Below are positions 18,286 to 28,028 of a stretch of 64,000 bases of DNA, one piece after another. The DNA is from Collimonas pratensis. Lineage in GTDB: Bacteria > Pseudomonadota > Gammaproteobacteria > Burkholderiales > Burkholderiaceae_D. The position numbers and the translations under genes are program-made. The notes beneath the pieces were generated by a model, which saw nothing but the letters and a program-made list of their open reading frames with translations, was not told the DNA's origin and searched no databases. The DNA is taken from assembly GCF_001584185.1 (NCBI RefSeq), contig NZ_CP013234.1, forward strand, positions 3,224,001-3,288,000, read 5' to 3'. Each line of letters opens with the position of its first letter. Positions within the stretch are counted from its first letter, which is position 1.

Positions 18286-20566
18286 CCTGATCGCCTGCCA
18301 GATCCCGGCGCTGGCAACAGCGGAACAGCCAGTGGCAGAGCAGGAAATCCTATTGGCCGTTGTCGTCAACGACAGGAAATTGACCGACGCAACGCTTATT
18401 CTGCGCACTGCGGCAAATGGCATCATTGTGCCGTCGCAGCTATTGACGGAGGCCCGCTTGCGCTTGCCGACTACCGCCGCCATCAGCAGCCATCAGGAAA
18501 ATTATTATCCGCTGGACGCCCTGCCCGGCGTGCGTGCCGAAATCGACAGCAGCACCCAGACGCTGCTGATCCACGCGCCCGCTGCCGCCTTCACCGACTC
18601 GGAATTCGATCTTGGCGAATATCGCCAATTGTTGGAGCAGGCGTCCGAAACCGGCGCCTTCCTCAACTACGATATCAACTACGCCAAGGGACAGGGCCAG
18701 AACAATCTTTCCGCGGTGACGGAAGTCGGCGTGTTCAGCGGCGGCGGTACCTACACCAGCCGTTTCGTCGGCCAGGACCTGACCGGCGCGCGTTCGGTGT
18801 TCCGGCTCGACAGCCAGTACACCCGCGACTTCCCGCAGCAGCAGGCAACCCTGGTAGTGGGCGACAGCGTCACCGGCAGCAGTTCCTTTTCGCGCCAGGT
18901 GTATTTCGGCGGCCTGCAGTGGCACACCAAATTCTCTACCATTCCCGGCTACCAGCCGATTCCGCTGCCTGCCTTCAGCGGCACCGCGGCGGCGCCTTCG
19001 GTGGTCGATATCTACGTCGACAACGTCCTGCGCCTCAAGCAGCCGGTCGACACCGGTCCGTTCACCATCAATAACCTGCCGGTGTATGCCGGCCAGGGCA
19101 ATGTGCAGATGGTGGTGCACGACGTGCTGGGGCGGCAGCAGGTCTACACCCAAAGCTACATCACCAGTGCTCAGCTGCTGCGGCAAGGCAGCAAGGATGT
19201 GTCTTATGAAGTCGGGGCGCTGCGCAATAATTTCGGCAGCAAAGATAGCGATTACGGCCAGGTCTTCAGCTCCGCCACCGTGCGCTACGGGATCAGCGAC
19301 AGCAGCACGCTGGAAACCCATGGCGAGGTGATGCGCGGACGTGAATCGCTAGCCATCGGCGGCGCCTTCGCGCTCAAGGATATCGGCATGGTGAGCGGCG
19401 GCGTCGCTGCCAGCAATTCCGAGCGCGGCAACGACACCCAGCAATACCTGCAGTTCGACCGCCAGGGCAGCGGCTACGCTTTGACCCTGCGCGCGCAGAC
19501 TGCCGGCGCGCGCTTCTGGCAGTTGGGCCTGGGCGACGACATCCTGGCGCCGGCGCAACAGATCCAGGCGCAGACCAACTTCGCTATCGGCAAAAGCACC
19601 AACCTGGCGTTCGGCTACCTGAGCCAGGTCAATCGCGGCCAGGACAACATACGCGCAGTGAATGCCGGCCTCAATTTCAATCTGCGACGTTATGGCACCA
19701 TCAGTGTCGGCCTGCTTAAATCGCTGACGCAGGACCGGCCGTTGTCGGCCAATGTGGTGTGGGTGATTCCGCTGGAACACCAGAGCTTTGTTCAGCTGGT
19801 GGCTAACGGCCAGCCCGGCAGCAAATCCTTCAGCGCTGAATACCAGCAAGCCGCGCCGCAGGAAGGCGGCTGGGGCTACCGCGCGCGCAAGAGCCTGTTC
19901 GACAACGGCGGCGAGGATGTCGGCGTCAATTATCTGGGCACCACCGGCGAATATACGATGAGCGCGAATCATGTCGATAGCCAAAGCAATCTGCAGCTGG
20001 AAGCGCGCGGCGGCATCGCCCTGCTCGGCGGCCATGCACGGGCGACGCGCTGGATGGACGACAGCTTCGCCATGGTGGAAGTGCCGGTATCCCAGCCTAT
20101 CGACATCTATGCCAACAACATCAAGGTCGGCCACACCGACAAGGACGGCGTCGGCTTCATTCCGCGCCTGGTTGCCTACGAGCCGAATAACGTTTACCTG
20201 GACACCGCCGGCCTGCCGCTGTCGATGACGCTGGACCTGAACCAGAAATCGGTGACGCCCGGCCCGCGCACCGGCAGTCTGCTGAAGTTCAGCGCGCAGC
20301 AGAACCAGAGTGCGACGCTGGTGCTCAGGGATCGACAGGGAGCCCCGCTTGCCACCGGCACTCGCGTGTATTTGAATGGTGCTGCCGAAGCACAGGAAGT
20401 GGCCTTGCGCGGACAAGTCTTTATTCCTGCGATGACCTATCCTGCCAAAATTGCAGTCACCGACAATACAGGCCAGGCAATTTGCAGTTTCGGAATCCCG
20501 ATCCCCGCCAGGATCGAGGCTTTCCCGATGCTGGGACCGTTTGCCTGCGATCGAGAGATGAAATGA
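18239..20566 (+). CDS. Outer-membrane pilus usher
   Basis: A 775-residue usher, the outer-membrane pore that assembles subunits. A signal peptide occupies about residues 1-29 (start read from TTG 18239, inside the chaperone gene, with AGGGCGAGA just upstream). The N-terminal chaperone-binding domain, the 24-strand barrel with central plug (the YVDNVLRLKQPVDTGPFTI region), and C-terminal domains ending CSFGIPIP...LGPFAC are all present. The length is that of SCPU-type (CsuD-like) ushers, shorter than FimD. It overlaps the next subunit gene by an ATGA. The protein looks intact. Confidence 0.93.
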   Translation: MKNTSRWRLTRYLAASLIACQIPALATAEQPVAEQEILLAVVVNDRKLTDATLILRTAANGIIVPSQLLTEARLRLPTTAAISSHQENYYPLDALPGVRAEIDSSTQTLLIHAPAAAFTDSEFDLGEYRQLLEQASETGAFLNYDINYAKGQGQNNLSAVTEVGVFSGGGTYTSRFVGQDLTGARSVFRLDSQYTRDFPQQQATLVVGDSVTGSSSFSRQVYFGGLQWHTKFSTIPGYQPIPLPAFSGTAAAPSVVDIYVDNVLRLKQPVDTGPFTINNLPVYAGQGNVQMVVHDVLGRQQVYTQSYITSAQLLRQGSKDVSYEVGALRNNFGSKDSDYGQVFSSATVRYGISDSSTLETHGEVMRGRESLAIGGAFALKDIGMVSGGVAASNSERGNDTQQYLQFDRQGSGYALTLRAQTAGARFWQLGLGDDILAPAQQIQAQTNFAIGKSTNLAFGYLSQVNRGQDNIRAVNAGLNFNLRRYGTISVGLLKSLTQDRPLSANVVWVIPLEHQSFVQLVANGQPGSKSFSAEYQQAAPQEGGWGYRARKSLFDNGGEDVGVNYLGTTGEYTMSANHVDSQSNLQLEARGGIALLGGHARATRWMDDSFAMVEVPVSQPIDIYANNIKVGHTDKDGVGFIPRLVAYEPNNVYLDTAGLPLSMTLDLNQKSVTPGPRTGSLLKFSAQQNQSATLVLRDRQGAPLATGTRVYLNGAAEAQEVALRGQVFIPAMTYPAKIAVTDNTGQAICSFGIPIPARIEAFPMLGPFACDREMK

Positions 20567-21036
20567 AACACGCTTTGAAATGCTTGTTATCCCTAAGTCT
20601 GTTCGCGCTGCCGCTAAGCGCCCATGCCCTGCTCGCAACATGCACCGTAAGCGCTACCGGTATCACGTTTCCTGCCTATACCTCTCCCGGCGGCGCCACC
20701 GCAAACAGCACTGGCGACATTGCCGTCACCTGCACCGCCACGCTGGTGATCGGCACCGGCAGCTATACCATTGCCCTTAACGCGGGAAGCGGCACCTTTG
20801 TCAACCGCACTTTAAAATCGGGCGCCAATGCACTCACCTACAATGTCTACACCGACAGCGCCCGCAGCATCGTCTGGGGCGATGGCACCGGCGTCACGCA
20901 AACCGAATCCGACAGCTATCTGATTCTGCTGACCCCCACGACACGCCACTACACACCGTATGGCCGCATCCCGGCTGCGCAAAACAAACCGGCAGGAACT
21001 TATACCGATACCTTGACCGTCACTATCACTTACTAG
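20563..21036 (+). CDS. Spore coat U domain pilus subunit
   Basis: A 157-residue secreted SCPU-domain protein. The signal peptide is about residues 1-20 (MKHALKCLLSLSLFALPLSA). The mature part shows C-TVSATGITFPAY, VTCTA, YTIALNAGSG, the R-LKSGAN...YNVYTD and VWGDG segments, and the C-terminal YGRIPAAQ...TYTDTLTVTITY strand. The ATG overlaps the usher stop (ATGA), which fixes this start over a longer frame beginning inside the usher. It may be the fibre tip or a second structural subunit; it has one domain, not the two of CsuE-type tip adhesins. Confidence 0.88.
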   Translation: MKHALKCLLSLSLFALPLSAHALLATCTVSATGITFPAYTSPGGATANSTGDIAVTCTATLVIGTGSYTIALNAGSGTFVNRTLKSGANALTYNVYTDSARSIVWGDGTGVTQTESDSYLILLTPTTRHYTPYGRIPAAQNKPAGTYTDTLTVTITY

Positions 21037-21061
21037 CCAACTTCCCCGGGTTCGTGATCCT

Positions 21062-22603
21062 TTAATGCGCCGCCGATGTATCCGCAATGCGCTTAGGCTT
21101 GGGCGCAAACCACACCGCAATCGCCCCCAGCAAGAACGACAGCGCCGCCATCACGAACATGTGATTGGTCGACAGCATGATGCTTTGCGACTGCAGCGTC
21201 TGCTCGATGCTGGCGCGCGCCTGGTCGATCGACATGCCGGACTGCATCAGGTTGTTGACGGCGTCGCCAGCTTGGTCCACCAGTCCGGCCAGTTCCGCAT
21301 GATAGCGGGTGGCGTTGTTTTCCCAACCGGTATTGACCAGCGAAGTCGCAATCGCGCCGGACATGGTGCGGCAAAAACTCATCAGACCGGCCGCCGAGGC
21401 GGTTTCAGACGGATTCACGCTGCTCAGCGCCAGCGCCGTCAGCGGTACGAAGAACAGCGGCATGCCGATGCCCTGCATCAGCAGCGGCCAGCCGATCTGG
21501 AAGGTGGCCATGTCGGTGCTGTTAAAACTACGAAACAAAGTCACCATGCCCAGCCACAGCACGCCGCAGCAGACCAGCTTGCGCGGATCGACCTTGGTCG
21601 ATAGCTTGGCCACAAACGGCGCGGTCAGCACCGCCAGGATACCGGATAGGGCCGTGGTCTGGCCCGAATGCGTCGCGGTATAGCCCATATAGCCTTGCAG
21701 CCACAGCGGCGTCAGTACCGTGGCGCCGAAGAAAGCGCCGAAGGCCAGGCAGATGGTGGTGACGCTGGCCGAATAGCCGCGATGGCGGAACACGCGCAGG
21801 TCGACAATCGGATTGCGCTCGGTCAGCTCCCAGATCAGGAAGGCAATGAAACCGATCGCGGCGGTCAGCGCCAGCGCCACGATTGTGGTCGAGGCAAACC
21901 AGTCGAGCTCCTTGCCTTTGTCCAGCATCAGCTGCAAGGCTGCAACCCAAACGATCATCAGCCCCAGTCCCACTTTGTCGATCGGCAGCTTCACCAGCGG
22001 CGACTCGAAACGCTTCAGCATTTTCCAGCCGATATAGCCGCAAATCAGCGCCACCGGCACATTGATGTAAAAGATGTAGGGCCAGCTGTACTGGTCGCAC
22101 AGGACGCCGCCCAGTATCGGCCCGGCGATCGGCGCGATCAGGGTGGTCATGGCCCATAAACCGACCGCCGCCGGCGCTTTCTCTTTCGGAAAAACCCGCA
22201 ACAGCAAGGTTTGCGACAAAGGAATCAGCGGGCCGCCGGCCAGTCCCTGCATGACGCGGAAGGCGATCAGCAATCCCAGCGAATTGGCAAAGCCGCACAG
22301 CGCGGAAAAAATGCCGAACATGATCATCGACGTGATAAACACGCGCACCGCGCCGAAGCGGTTGGCCAGCCAGCCGGTGAGCGGCACCGTGATTGCCTCC
22401 GCCACCGCATAGGAAGTGATCACGTAAGTGCCCTGGCTGGACGAAGCGCCAAGGGCGCCGGAGATGGTCGAGACCGAGACGTTGGCGATGGTGGTGTCGA
22501 GCACCGCCATGAAATTGGCGGCCGCCAGCAGCAGGCCGACGCCCAGCAATTGCACGCCCTGCAGCGGCTGCACCGGCAGTTCGGAAGACGAAGTGGATGA
22601 CAT
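21062..22603 (-). CDS. emrB: DHA2-family MFS drug efflux permease (EmrB-like)
   Basis: A 513-residue inner-membrane proton-drug antiporter with 14 predicted helices. The first-helix MAVLDTTIANVSVSTISG motif (DHA2 motif D1) is near residue 33, and the motif A region GWLANRFGAVRVF follows. Tail hydrophobic helix AALSFLLGAIAVWFAPKPK. It lies 12 bp after emrA and works with it and the outer-membrane factor as a tripartite pump. It faces the pilus operon convergently with a 25-bp gap. The drug range is unknown. Confidence 0.93.
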   Translation of the reverse strand: MSSTSSSELPVQPLQGVQLLGVGLLLAAANFMAVLDTTIANVSVSTISGALGASSSQGTYVITSYAVAEAITVPLTGWLANRFGAVRVFITSMIMFGIFSALCGFANSLGLLIAFRVMQGLAGGPLIPLSQTLLLRVFPKEKAPAAVGLWAMTTLIAPIAGPILGGVLCDQYSWPYIFYINVPVALICGYIGWKMLKRFESPLVKLPIDKVGLGLMIVWVAALQLMLDKGKELDWFASTTIVALALTAAIGFIAFLIWELTERNPIVDLRVFRHRGYSASVTTICLAFGAFFGATVLTPLWLQGYMGYTATHSGQTTALSGILAVLTAPFVAKLSTKVDPRKLVCCGVLWLGMVTLFRSFNSTDMATFQIGWPLLMQGIGMPLFFVPLTALALSSVNPSETASAAGLMSFCRTMSGAIATSLVNTGWENNATRYHAELAGLVDQAGDAVNNLMQSGMSIDQARASIEQTLQSQSIMLSTNHMFVMAALSFLLGAIAVWFAPKPKRIADTSAAH

Positions 22604-22615
22604 GATGCTGCTTTC

Positions 22616-23806
22616 TTACATGGCGGAGGAAGGCACGGCTTTAGCGGCGCGGGTATCAATCTCGACTTCCATCGACAGGCCGACGCTCAGCGGCTGCTGC
22701 AGCAGCTGTTTGGGATCGACCGAGATCCGCACCGGCAGCCGCTGCACCACCTTGATCCAGTTGCCGGTCGCGTTCTGCGCCGGAATCACGGCGAAGGCCG
22801 AGCCGCTGCCGCCGGACATGCCTTCGACCGTGCCGTGGTATTCCACCGAGCCGCCGTAGAGATCGGCCTTCATGGTGACCGGCTGGCCGATCTTGACCTG
22901 GGTCAGCTGGCCTTCCTTGAAATTGGCGTCGACATGCATCAGTTGGGTCGGCACCACCGACAGCAAGACGGTACCAGCCTGCACCCGCTGGCCGATCTGC
23001 ACCTGGCGGCGCGCGATCACGCCATCCACCGGCGCCCGCAGCACGGTGCGCTCCAGGTCCAGCTTGGCCTGGTCGCGCTTGGCGCGCGCCAGCGCCACTT
23101 CCGGATTGGTGTCGACGGTGGTGTCAGCGGTCAGCACCGTACTGGCTTTTTGTGCGCCCACGGTGGCAAAACGATTGGCCTTGGCCTGCACCTCGCCGGC
23201 TTCCGCCACTTTCAAATTGGCTTGCATGGTCAGCAAGGCGCTGTGCGCATTGCTCAGTTCTTCACCCGAGACCGAACCTGATTTCGACAGTGCTTCGCGG
23301 CGATGATAGTCGAGCTCGGCACGCTGCAGGTCGGCCTGCGCCGAAATGGTCTGCGCCGCGGCCCGTTTCTGCTCCGCTTCGCGCGCCAGCACCTGCGCCG
23401 CCAGCCCGCTGTCGTTGGCAAAATATCCCTGCACCCGGCGCTGCGCCCGGCCCAGGTCGGCTTCGGCCTGCGCCAGCGCCAGCTTGGCGTCGCTGTCGTC
23501 GATCACCACCAGCACCTGGCCCTTTTTCACCGCCTGGGTATCGACTACCTTGACATCGGCGACGATGCCGTTGATGGCCGGCGTCAGCTGCGAGATTTCG
23601 ACCGCGGTATAGGCGTTGTCGGTGCTGACATAGCGCGAGCCGATGAAGTGCCAGTAAGCGGCATAACCTAGGCCGGCAACCAGGATCACCCCCACCAGGG
23701 CGCCGAACAGTTTCTTGCGCTTTTGGGTGCTAGCCTTGGCCTCTGCCTTGGCAACCGCTTCTTCTGCCGCCAGGTCCTTGATGACTTGTGAATCGCTGTG
23801 TGACAT
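22616..23806 (-). CDS. emrA: EmrA-like membrane-fusion protein (HlyD family)
   Basis: A 396-residue periplasmic adaptor that links the EmrB-like permease to the outer-membrane channel. A single N-terminal transmembrane helix (LFGALVGVILVAGLGYAAYW, about residues 30-50) is followed by the lipoyl half-motif (VSTDNAYTAVEISQLTPAINGIV), a long alpha-hairpin (about 100-210) and the second lipoyl half (RAPVDGVIARRQVQIGQRV). The ATG at 23806 has AAGGAT upstream; the longer frame is rejected. It sits between the OMF gene and emrB in one operon. Confidence 0.93.
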   Translation of the reverse strand: MSHSDSQVIKDLAAEEAVAKAEAKASTQKRKKLFGALVGVILVAGLGYAAYWHFIGSRYVSTDNAYTAVEISQLTPAINGIVADVKVVDTQAVKKGQVLVVIDDSDAKLALAQAEADLGRAQRRVQGYFANDSGLAAQVLAREAEQKRAAAQTISAQADLQRAELDYHRREALSKSGSVSGEELSNAHSALLTMQANLKVAEAGEVQAKANRFATVGAQKASTVLTADTTVDTNPEVALARAKRDQAKLDLERTVLRAPVDGVIARRQVQIGQRVQAGTVLLSVVPTQLMHVDANFKEGQLTQVKIGQPVTMKADLYGGSVEYHGTVEGMSGGSGSAFAVIPAQNATGNWIKVVQRLPVRISVDPKQLLQQPLSVGLSMEVEIDTRAAKAVPSSAM

Positions 23807-23840
23807 GTTGCTATCCTTAGAATAAGTTTTAAGTGTTTGA

Positions 23841-25337
23841 TCAGCGCGCAGCCAACTGGCGCTGCTGATCGTGCTGGTAGCCGCCGCCCAGCGCGCGCAC
23901 CAGCGCGACATCGAGCGCGAACAGGCGTGAGCGCAGCGTCGACAGCTCGCGCTGGTTGGTCAGCAAAGTGTCCTGCGCATTGAGCACATCCAGATAGGTC
24001 GCCAGGCCGCCCTCATAGCGATTGCGGGCGATGCGGTAAGCATCGTCGGCTGCGGTGACCGCCTCTTGCGTCTTGTCGAGCCGGCCCGACAAGGCTTTTT
24101 CGCTAACCGCTACATCGGCCACGTCCTGCAAGGCTTGCGTCACAGCGCTGTCGTAGTTGGCGACCGCTTCGTCGTAACTGCCGCTGGCGGATCGGAACTG
24201 GCCGCGCAAACGGCCGCCTTCGAAAATCGGCAGCGAAATCGCCGGGCTGATGCTGCCGACGTCGGAACCGGCCTTGCTCAGCATGCCCAGGCCCAGCGCC
24301 TGCAAACCCAGGTAGGCAGTCAGGTTCACGTTTGGATAAAACTGCGCCTTGGCCACCTTGATCTGCTTGGCCGCGGCTTCCACCCGCAAGCGCGAGGCCA
24401 CCACATCCGGCCGCCGGCCGAGCAGGTTGACCGGCAACTGCTGCGGCATGCCGAACGGATGCGACATGTCGATTTCAGGGCGCAGCAGGCGCAGGCCGCG
24501 ATCCGGTCCGGCGCCGACCAGCGTGGCCAGCTTGTTGCGTTGCAGATTGATGGATTCGGTCACGTTCAGCAGATCGGCTTCAGCCATGGCGCGCCGCGCC
24601 AGCACCTGCTTGACGCTGCCCAGGGTTTCCAGGCCGTTGACGCGGCGCTGCTCGAACAGATCGTAGGTTTCCCGCCGCACTTGCAACGCTGCTTCGGCGG
24701 TATCGCGCTGGCTCAGCAATCTTTCGAATTCGGCGTAGGCCGCGGCAATCGAGGTCGACAAGGTGATCCGTGCCTGCGCTGCATCGGCGCGTGCGGCTTC
24801 CAGTTCGGAGGTGGCGGCGGCCAGCGCGGCGCGGTTCTTGCCCCAGAAATCGATTTCGTAGCTGAAATTGAGGGTGGCGCTGCCTTCGTTGTTGTAGCCC
24901 TGCGGCACAAACTCTGCCGGCACGCCATTGTTATAGCTCTGCTTCATATAGTTGACCGAAGCGTTGGCGCTGACCTGCGGCAGCAAAGCTGCGCCCTGCT
25001 GCTGCGCATTGCCCTCAGCTTTCAGCAGGCGCGCCTGCGCTGCCGCCAGCGAGGGTGCGCCTTGCAGGCCCTCGCCGATCAAAGTGTCGAGCTGCTTGTC
25101 GCCATAGACGACCCACCATTGATCATCCGGCCAGGCCACGGCGCTGCCGGCCAGCTGCTGCGAGGCTTGATAGGATGCGATGTCTTTCGGCTCGGCGCGG
25201 GCGCCGATGTCGGAAAATTGCGCGCAGCCGCTGAGAGCGAATGCCAGCACGCACAGGGTTGCGACTCCGCGCAAGCCAGGCACGGCATAAGGTGAAATAT
25301 GTGAGGAAAAACGGGAGCCTTGCATGAGAAATTCCAT
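23841..25337 (-). CDS. Outer-membrane efflux lipoprotein (NodT/OprM family)
   Basis: A 498-residue TolC-like channel, first gene of the efflux operon. A lipoprotein signal ends in the lipobox LSGCAQ near residue 38, so the mature protein is probably lipid-anchored. Two OEP repeats follow, with the family segments WWVVYGDKQLDTLI, NFSYEIDFWGKNRAA, LGRRPDVVASRLRVEAA and NRYEGGLATYLDVLNAQ. The start ATG 25337 or the in-frame ATG 25325 are both possible; neither has a strong ribosome site. A palindrome directly upstream probably binds the divergent TetR regulator. Confidence 0.92.
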   Translation of the reverse strand: MEFLMQGSRFSSHISPYAVPGLRGVATLCVLAFALSGCAQFSDIGARAEPKDIASYQASQQLAGSAVAWPDDQWWVVYGDKQLDTLIGEGLQGAPSLAAAQARLLKAEGNAQQQGAALLPQVSANASVNYMKQSYNNGVPAEFVPQGYNNEGSATLNFSYEIDFWGKNRAALAAATSELEAARADAAQARITLSTSIAAAYAEFERLLSQRDTAEAALQVRRETYDLFEQRRVNGLETLGSVKQVLARRAMAEADLLNVTESINLQRNKLATLVGAGPDRGLRLLRPEIDMSHPFGMPQQLPVNLLGRRPDVVASRLRVEAAAKQIKVAKAQFYPNVNLTAYLGLQALGLGMLSKAGSDVGSISPAISLPIFEGGRLRGQFRSASGSYDEAVANYDSAVTQALQDVADVAVSEKALSGRLDKTQEAVTAADDAYRIARNRYEGGLATYLDVLNAQDTLLTNQRELSTLRSRLFALDVALVRALGGGYQHDQQRQLAAR

Positions 25338-25347
25338 TCATAACTGA

Positions 25348-25367
25348 ACTGTACGGTACGGTACAGT
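25348..25367. promoter_or_regulatory. Candidate TetR operator for the efflux operon
   Basis: A 20-bp near-perfect palindrome has the arms ACTGTAC and GTACAGT; only two symmetric positions break it. It lies 10 bp upstream of the OMF start in the gap shared with the divergent tetR gene. Confidence 0.6.
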
Positions 25368-25475
25368 ATAGTATTGACTTTTGAGCGTCGTCAAGTAAAA
25401 CTAGGCGCCGACAAGCCCAAAAAGCAACGCACAAAAACAGCGGTTTTGATGCTGTAAAACAGGAAAAATTGACAC

Positions 25476-26147
25476 ATGCGCAAGAAAAGCGAGGAACGAC
25501 GACAGGCCATCATCGATGTCGCGGCAACGATCTTTAATGAAACAGGATTTGAACGAACATCCATGTCGGAAATATCGACGCGCCTGGGAGGATCGAAAGC
25601 GACCCTGTACAACTATTTTTCCTCCAAGGAGGAAATTTTTGTCGAAACCATGCGCCAGCAGATCGGCCAGCACTATGAAGCAGTATTCGAACAACTGGTC
25701 GAGAACGACGATCTGCGCCTGACCCTGCAGCGCTTGGGAACAAAGTACCTGCAAGTGATCCTGATGCCGGAAGTGGTGGCGGTGAAACGCCAGGTGCTGT
25801 CCCACGCCGAACGCTGGGATATCGGCAAGATGCTGTATGAACGCGGTCCGAAAGCGGGCTGGACCCGGGTCGCCGATTTCCTGAAGAAGGCCATGGACAA
25901 GCAGCAGTTGCGCAAGGCTGACGGCTGGGTGGCGGCCCTGCAATTGCGCGGGCTGGTGGAAAGCGAATGGATGGAAATGCGGATGCTGGGCGTGGTGACG
26001 GGGCGACACCGGAGCAGATCAAGGATTCTACCGAGCGCGCCATCGATGCCTTCATGCGCATTTATGCGCCTTAGGCCAGCGCCCGCGTCAATGCAAACGC
26101 GAGCGAGCATAAAAAAAGCCGATCTTTCGATCGGCCTTCTTAACTGA
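25476..26147 (+). CDS. TetR/AcrR-family regulator with probable C-terminal frameshift
   Basis: The frame encodes 223 residues. The N-terminal helix-turn-helix (about residues 8-55: AATIFNETGFERTSMSEIS, GGSKATLYNYFSSKEEIF) is intact, as is most of the ligand-binding domain. After VESEWMEMRMLGVVTG (about residue 175) the sequence becomes Arg/Ser/Pro-rich and unlike TetR proteins. Adding one base to the GGGG run at 26000-26003 restores a natural end (ATPEQIKDSTERAIDAF...) that stops at 26074 and gives about 199 residues. So this is a true one-base deletion or a sequencing error. It is divergent from the efflux operon and is its likely repressor. Confidence 0.85.
   Translation: MRKKSEERRQAIIDVAATIFNETGFERTSMSEISTRLGGSKATLYNYFSSKEEIFVETMRQQIGQHYEAVFEQLVENDDLRLTLQRLGTKYLQVILMPEVVAVKRQVLSHAERWDIGKMLYERGPKAGWTRVADFLKKAMDKQQLRKADGWVAALQLRGLVESEWMEMRMLGVVTGRHRSRSRILPSAPSMPSCAFMRLRPAPASMQTRASIKKADLSIGLLN
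26109..26138 (-). terminator. Rho-independent terminator of aceB (possibly bidirectional)
   Basis: A 7-bp stem GCCGATC-TTTC-GATCGGC (26118-26135) is followed on the minus strand by seven T. It ends malate synthase transcripts, and its weaker T content on the plus side may also serve tetR. Confidence 0.8.
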
Positions 26148-26178
26148 CTATCAGCGGCGCTGGCGCCGCCAACGAGCT

Positions 26179-27765
26179 TCAGATTTCTTCGTACAGCGGC
26201 AGCGTCAGGAATTCGGCAAACGAAGCCGAGGTCGACATTTCTTCAAAGATCCTCGCAGCCCGGTAGTAAGTAGCGCCATCGCCGACCAGCGCCTTGACCT
26301 TGGCCAGCTCTTCCGGAATCATCGCGACCACCATCTCGGCAGTCACCTTCCTGCCGTCTTCCAGCACGCCCTTGGTCGAGCGGATCCATTGCCATACCTG
26401 GGCGCGGCTGATTTCCGCGGTGGCGGCGTCTTCCATCAGGTTGTGGATAGGCACGCAACCATTGCCGGCCAGCCAGGCGCCCAGGTAATGGATGCCGACG
26501 TTGATGTTATAGCGCAGGCCGGCTTCGGTGATCGGCGCTTCCGGCTTGAAATCGAGCAGGTCGGCGGCGCTGACGTTGACGTCTTCACGCTGCTTGCTGA
26601 TCTGGTTCGGCTTGTCGCCCAGCACCTTGGTGAACTCGGTCATGGCCAGCTCGACCAGGCCTGGATGGGCAACCCAGCCGCCGTCGTAGCCGTCGGTGGC
26701 ATCGCGCGCCTTGTCGGTGCGTACGCCGCCCATGGCGATCTCGTTCTTGGCCGGATCGTTCTTGATCGGGATCAGTGCGGCCATGCCGCCGATCGCCGGC
26801 GCATTGCGCTTGTGGCAGGTCTTCAGCAGCAGCAAGGCGTAGGAGCGCATGAATGGCGCGGTCATGGTGACCTTGGCGCGGTCGGCCAGGCAGAAATCCT
26901 TGTCCAGCTTGAACTTCTTGATGCAGGAAAAGATGTAATCCCAGCGGCCTGCGTTGAGGCCGGAACTGTGTTCGCGCAGCTCGTACAGGATTTCATCCAT
27001 CTCGAAAGCGGCCAGGATGGTTTCGATCAGCACGGTGGCCTTGATGGTCCCTTGCGGCAGGCCGAGTTCGTTTTGCGTCATCACGAAGATGTCGTTCCAC
27101 AGGCGCGCTTCCAGGTGCGACTCCATCTTCGGCAGATAGAAGTAAGGACCGGCGCCGCGCGCCAGCTGTTCCTTGGCGTTGTGGAACATGAACAGGGCGA
27201 AGTCGAAGATGCCGCCGGAGATGCGCTTGCCGTCGACCAGCACATGCTTTTCATCCAGGTGCCAGCCGCGCGGACGCACCACCAGGGTGGCGACCTTGTC
27301 GTTCAGCTTGTAGGACTTGCCGTTCTGTTCCAGCGAAATGGTTTTGCGAATCGCGTCGCGCAAGTTGATCTGGCCGGTGATCTGGTTGTCCCACACCGGC
27401 GAGTTGGAATCCTCGAAGTCGGTCATGTAGCTGTCAGCGCCGGAGTTGAAGGCGTTGATCACCATCTTGCGCTCGACCGGACCGGTAATTTCCACGCGGC
27501 GGCATTCCAGCGCGGCAGGAATCGGCGCGATCTTCCAGTCGCCGTTGCGGATATGCGCGGTTTCAGGCAGGAAGTCCGGGCGCTCGCCGGCATCCAGGCG
27601 CTTGGCGCGCTCGACGCGCACTGCCAGCAGTTCCTGACGGCGCACTTCGAACGCGCGGCTCAGCTTGGCGACCAGGGCCAGTGCATCGGGCGTCAGGATT
27701 TCCGCGTAGCCGGGTTCGATCGCGCCGTTGATTTCCATTCCTGCGGGCAGTGTCAGTTGCGTCAT
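26179..27765 (-). CDS. aceB: Malate synthase A
   Basis: A 528-residue cytoplasmic enzyme of the glyoxylate shunt that condenses glyoxylate with acetyl-CoA to malate. It is a class A protein by length (about 530). The segments [43 protein letters not shown], and [20 protein letters not shown] are diagnostic, as is the later [18 protein letters not shown] precedes the ATG. Isocitrate lyase is not adjacent. A LysR gene is divergent 263 bp away and may regulate it, but that is inference from position. Confidence 0.96.
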   Translation of the reverse strand: MTQLTLPAGMEINGAIEPGYAEILTPDALALVAKLSRAFEVRRQELLAVRVERAKRLDAGERPDFLPETAHIRNGDWKIAPIPAALECRRVEITGPVERKMVINAFNSGADSYMTDFEDSNSPVWDNQITGQINLRDAIRKTISLEQNGKSYKLNDKVATLVVRPRGWHLDEKHVLVDGKRISGGIFDFALFMFHNAKEQLARGAGPYFYLPKMESHLEARLWNDIFVMTQNELGLPQGTIKATVLIETILAAFEMDEILYELREHSSGLNAGRWDYIFSCIKKFKLDKDFCLADRAKVTMTAPFMRSYALLLLKTCHKRNAPAIGGMAALIPIKNDPAKNEIAMGGVRTDKARDATDGYDGGWVAHPGLVELAMTEFTKVLGDKPNQISKQREDVNVSAADLLDFKPEAPITEAGLRYNINVGIHYLGAWLAGNGCVPIHNLMEDAATAEISRAQVWQWIRSTKGVLEDGRKVTAEMVVAMIPEELAKVKALVGDGATYYRAARIFEEMSTSASFAEFLTLPLYEEI

Positions 27766-28028
27766 GCTCTACTCCTGTTTGTTCTATGAATTGGTGTCTT
27801 CTACAGCCTGCGCCAGGACCATGGTGCAGTGCTACATTCCGTTTTTTACCATGTCGGCTATGCAAAAAGCCGAATGGCATTATCTAATTTTTACGCTATA
27901 TAGTATATTTAAACTAAATCATCATAGGTTGAACGAATTATCATTTGATCTATGCGTTTTAGTCACAAGTGAGCTTACCACAGCTTCCTTTCCCCAAACC
28001 CGAGACGGCAGCGCAGCGGACCAACGCA

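Noticed and set aside
27969..28028. GTG start extending the LysR gene by 20 residues
   Set aside because: No ribosome site and a Pro-rich leader not typical of LysR proteins; ATG 28029 fits the family N-terminus.
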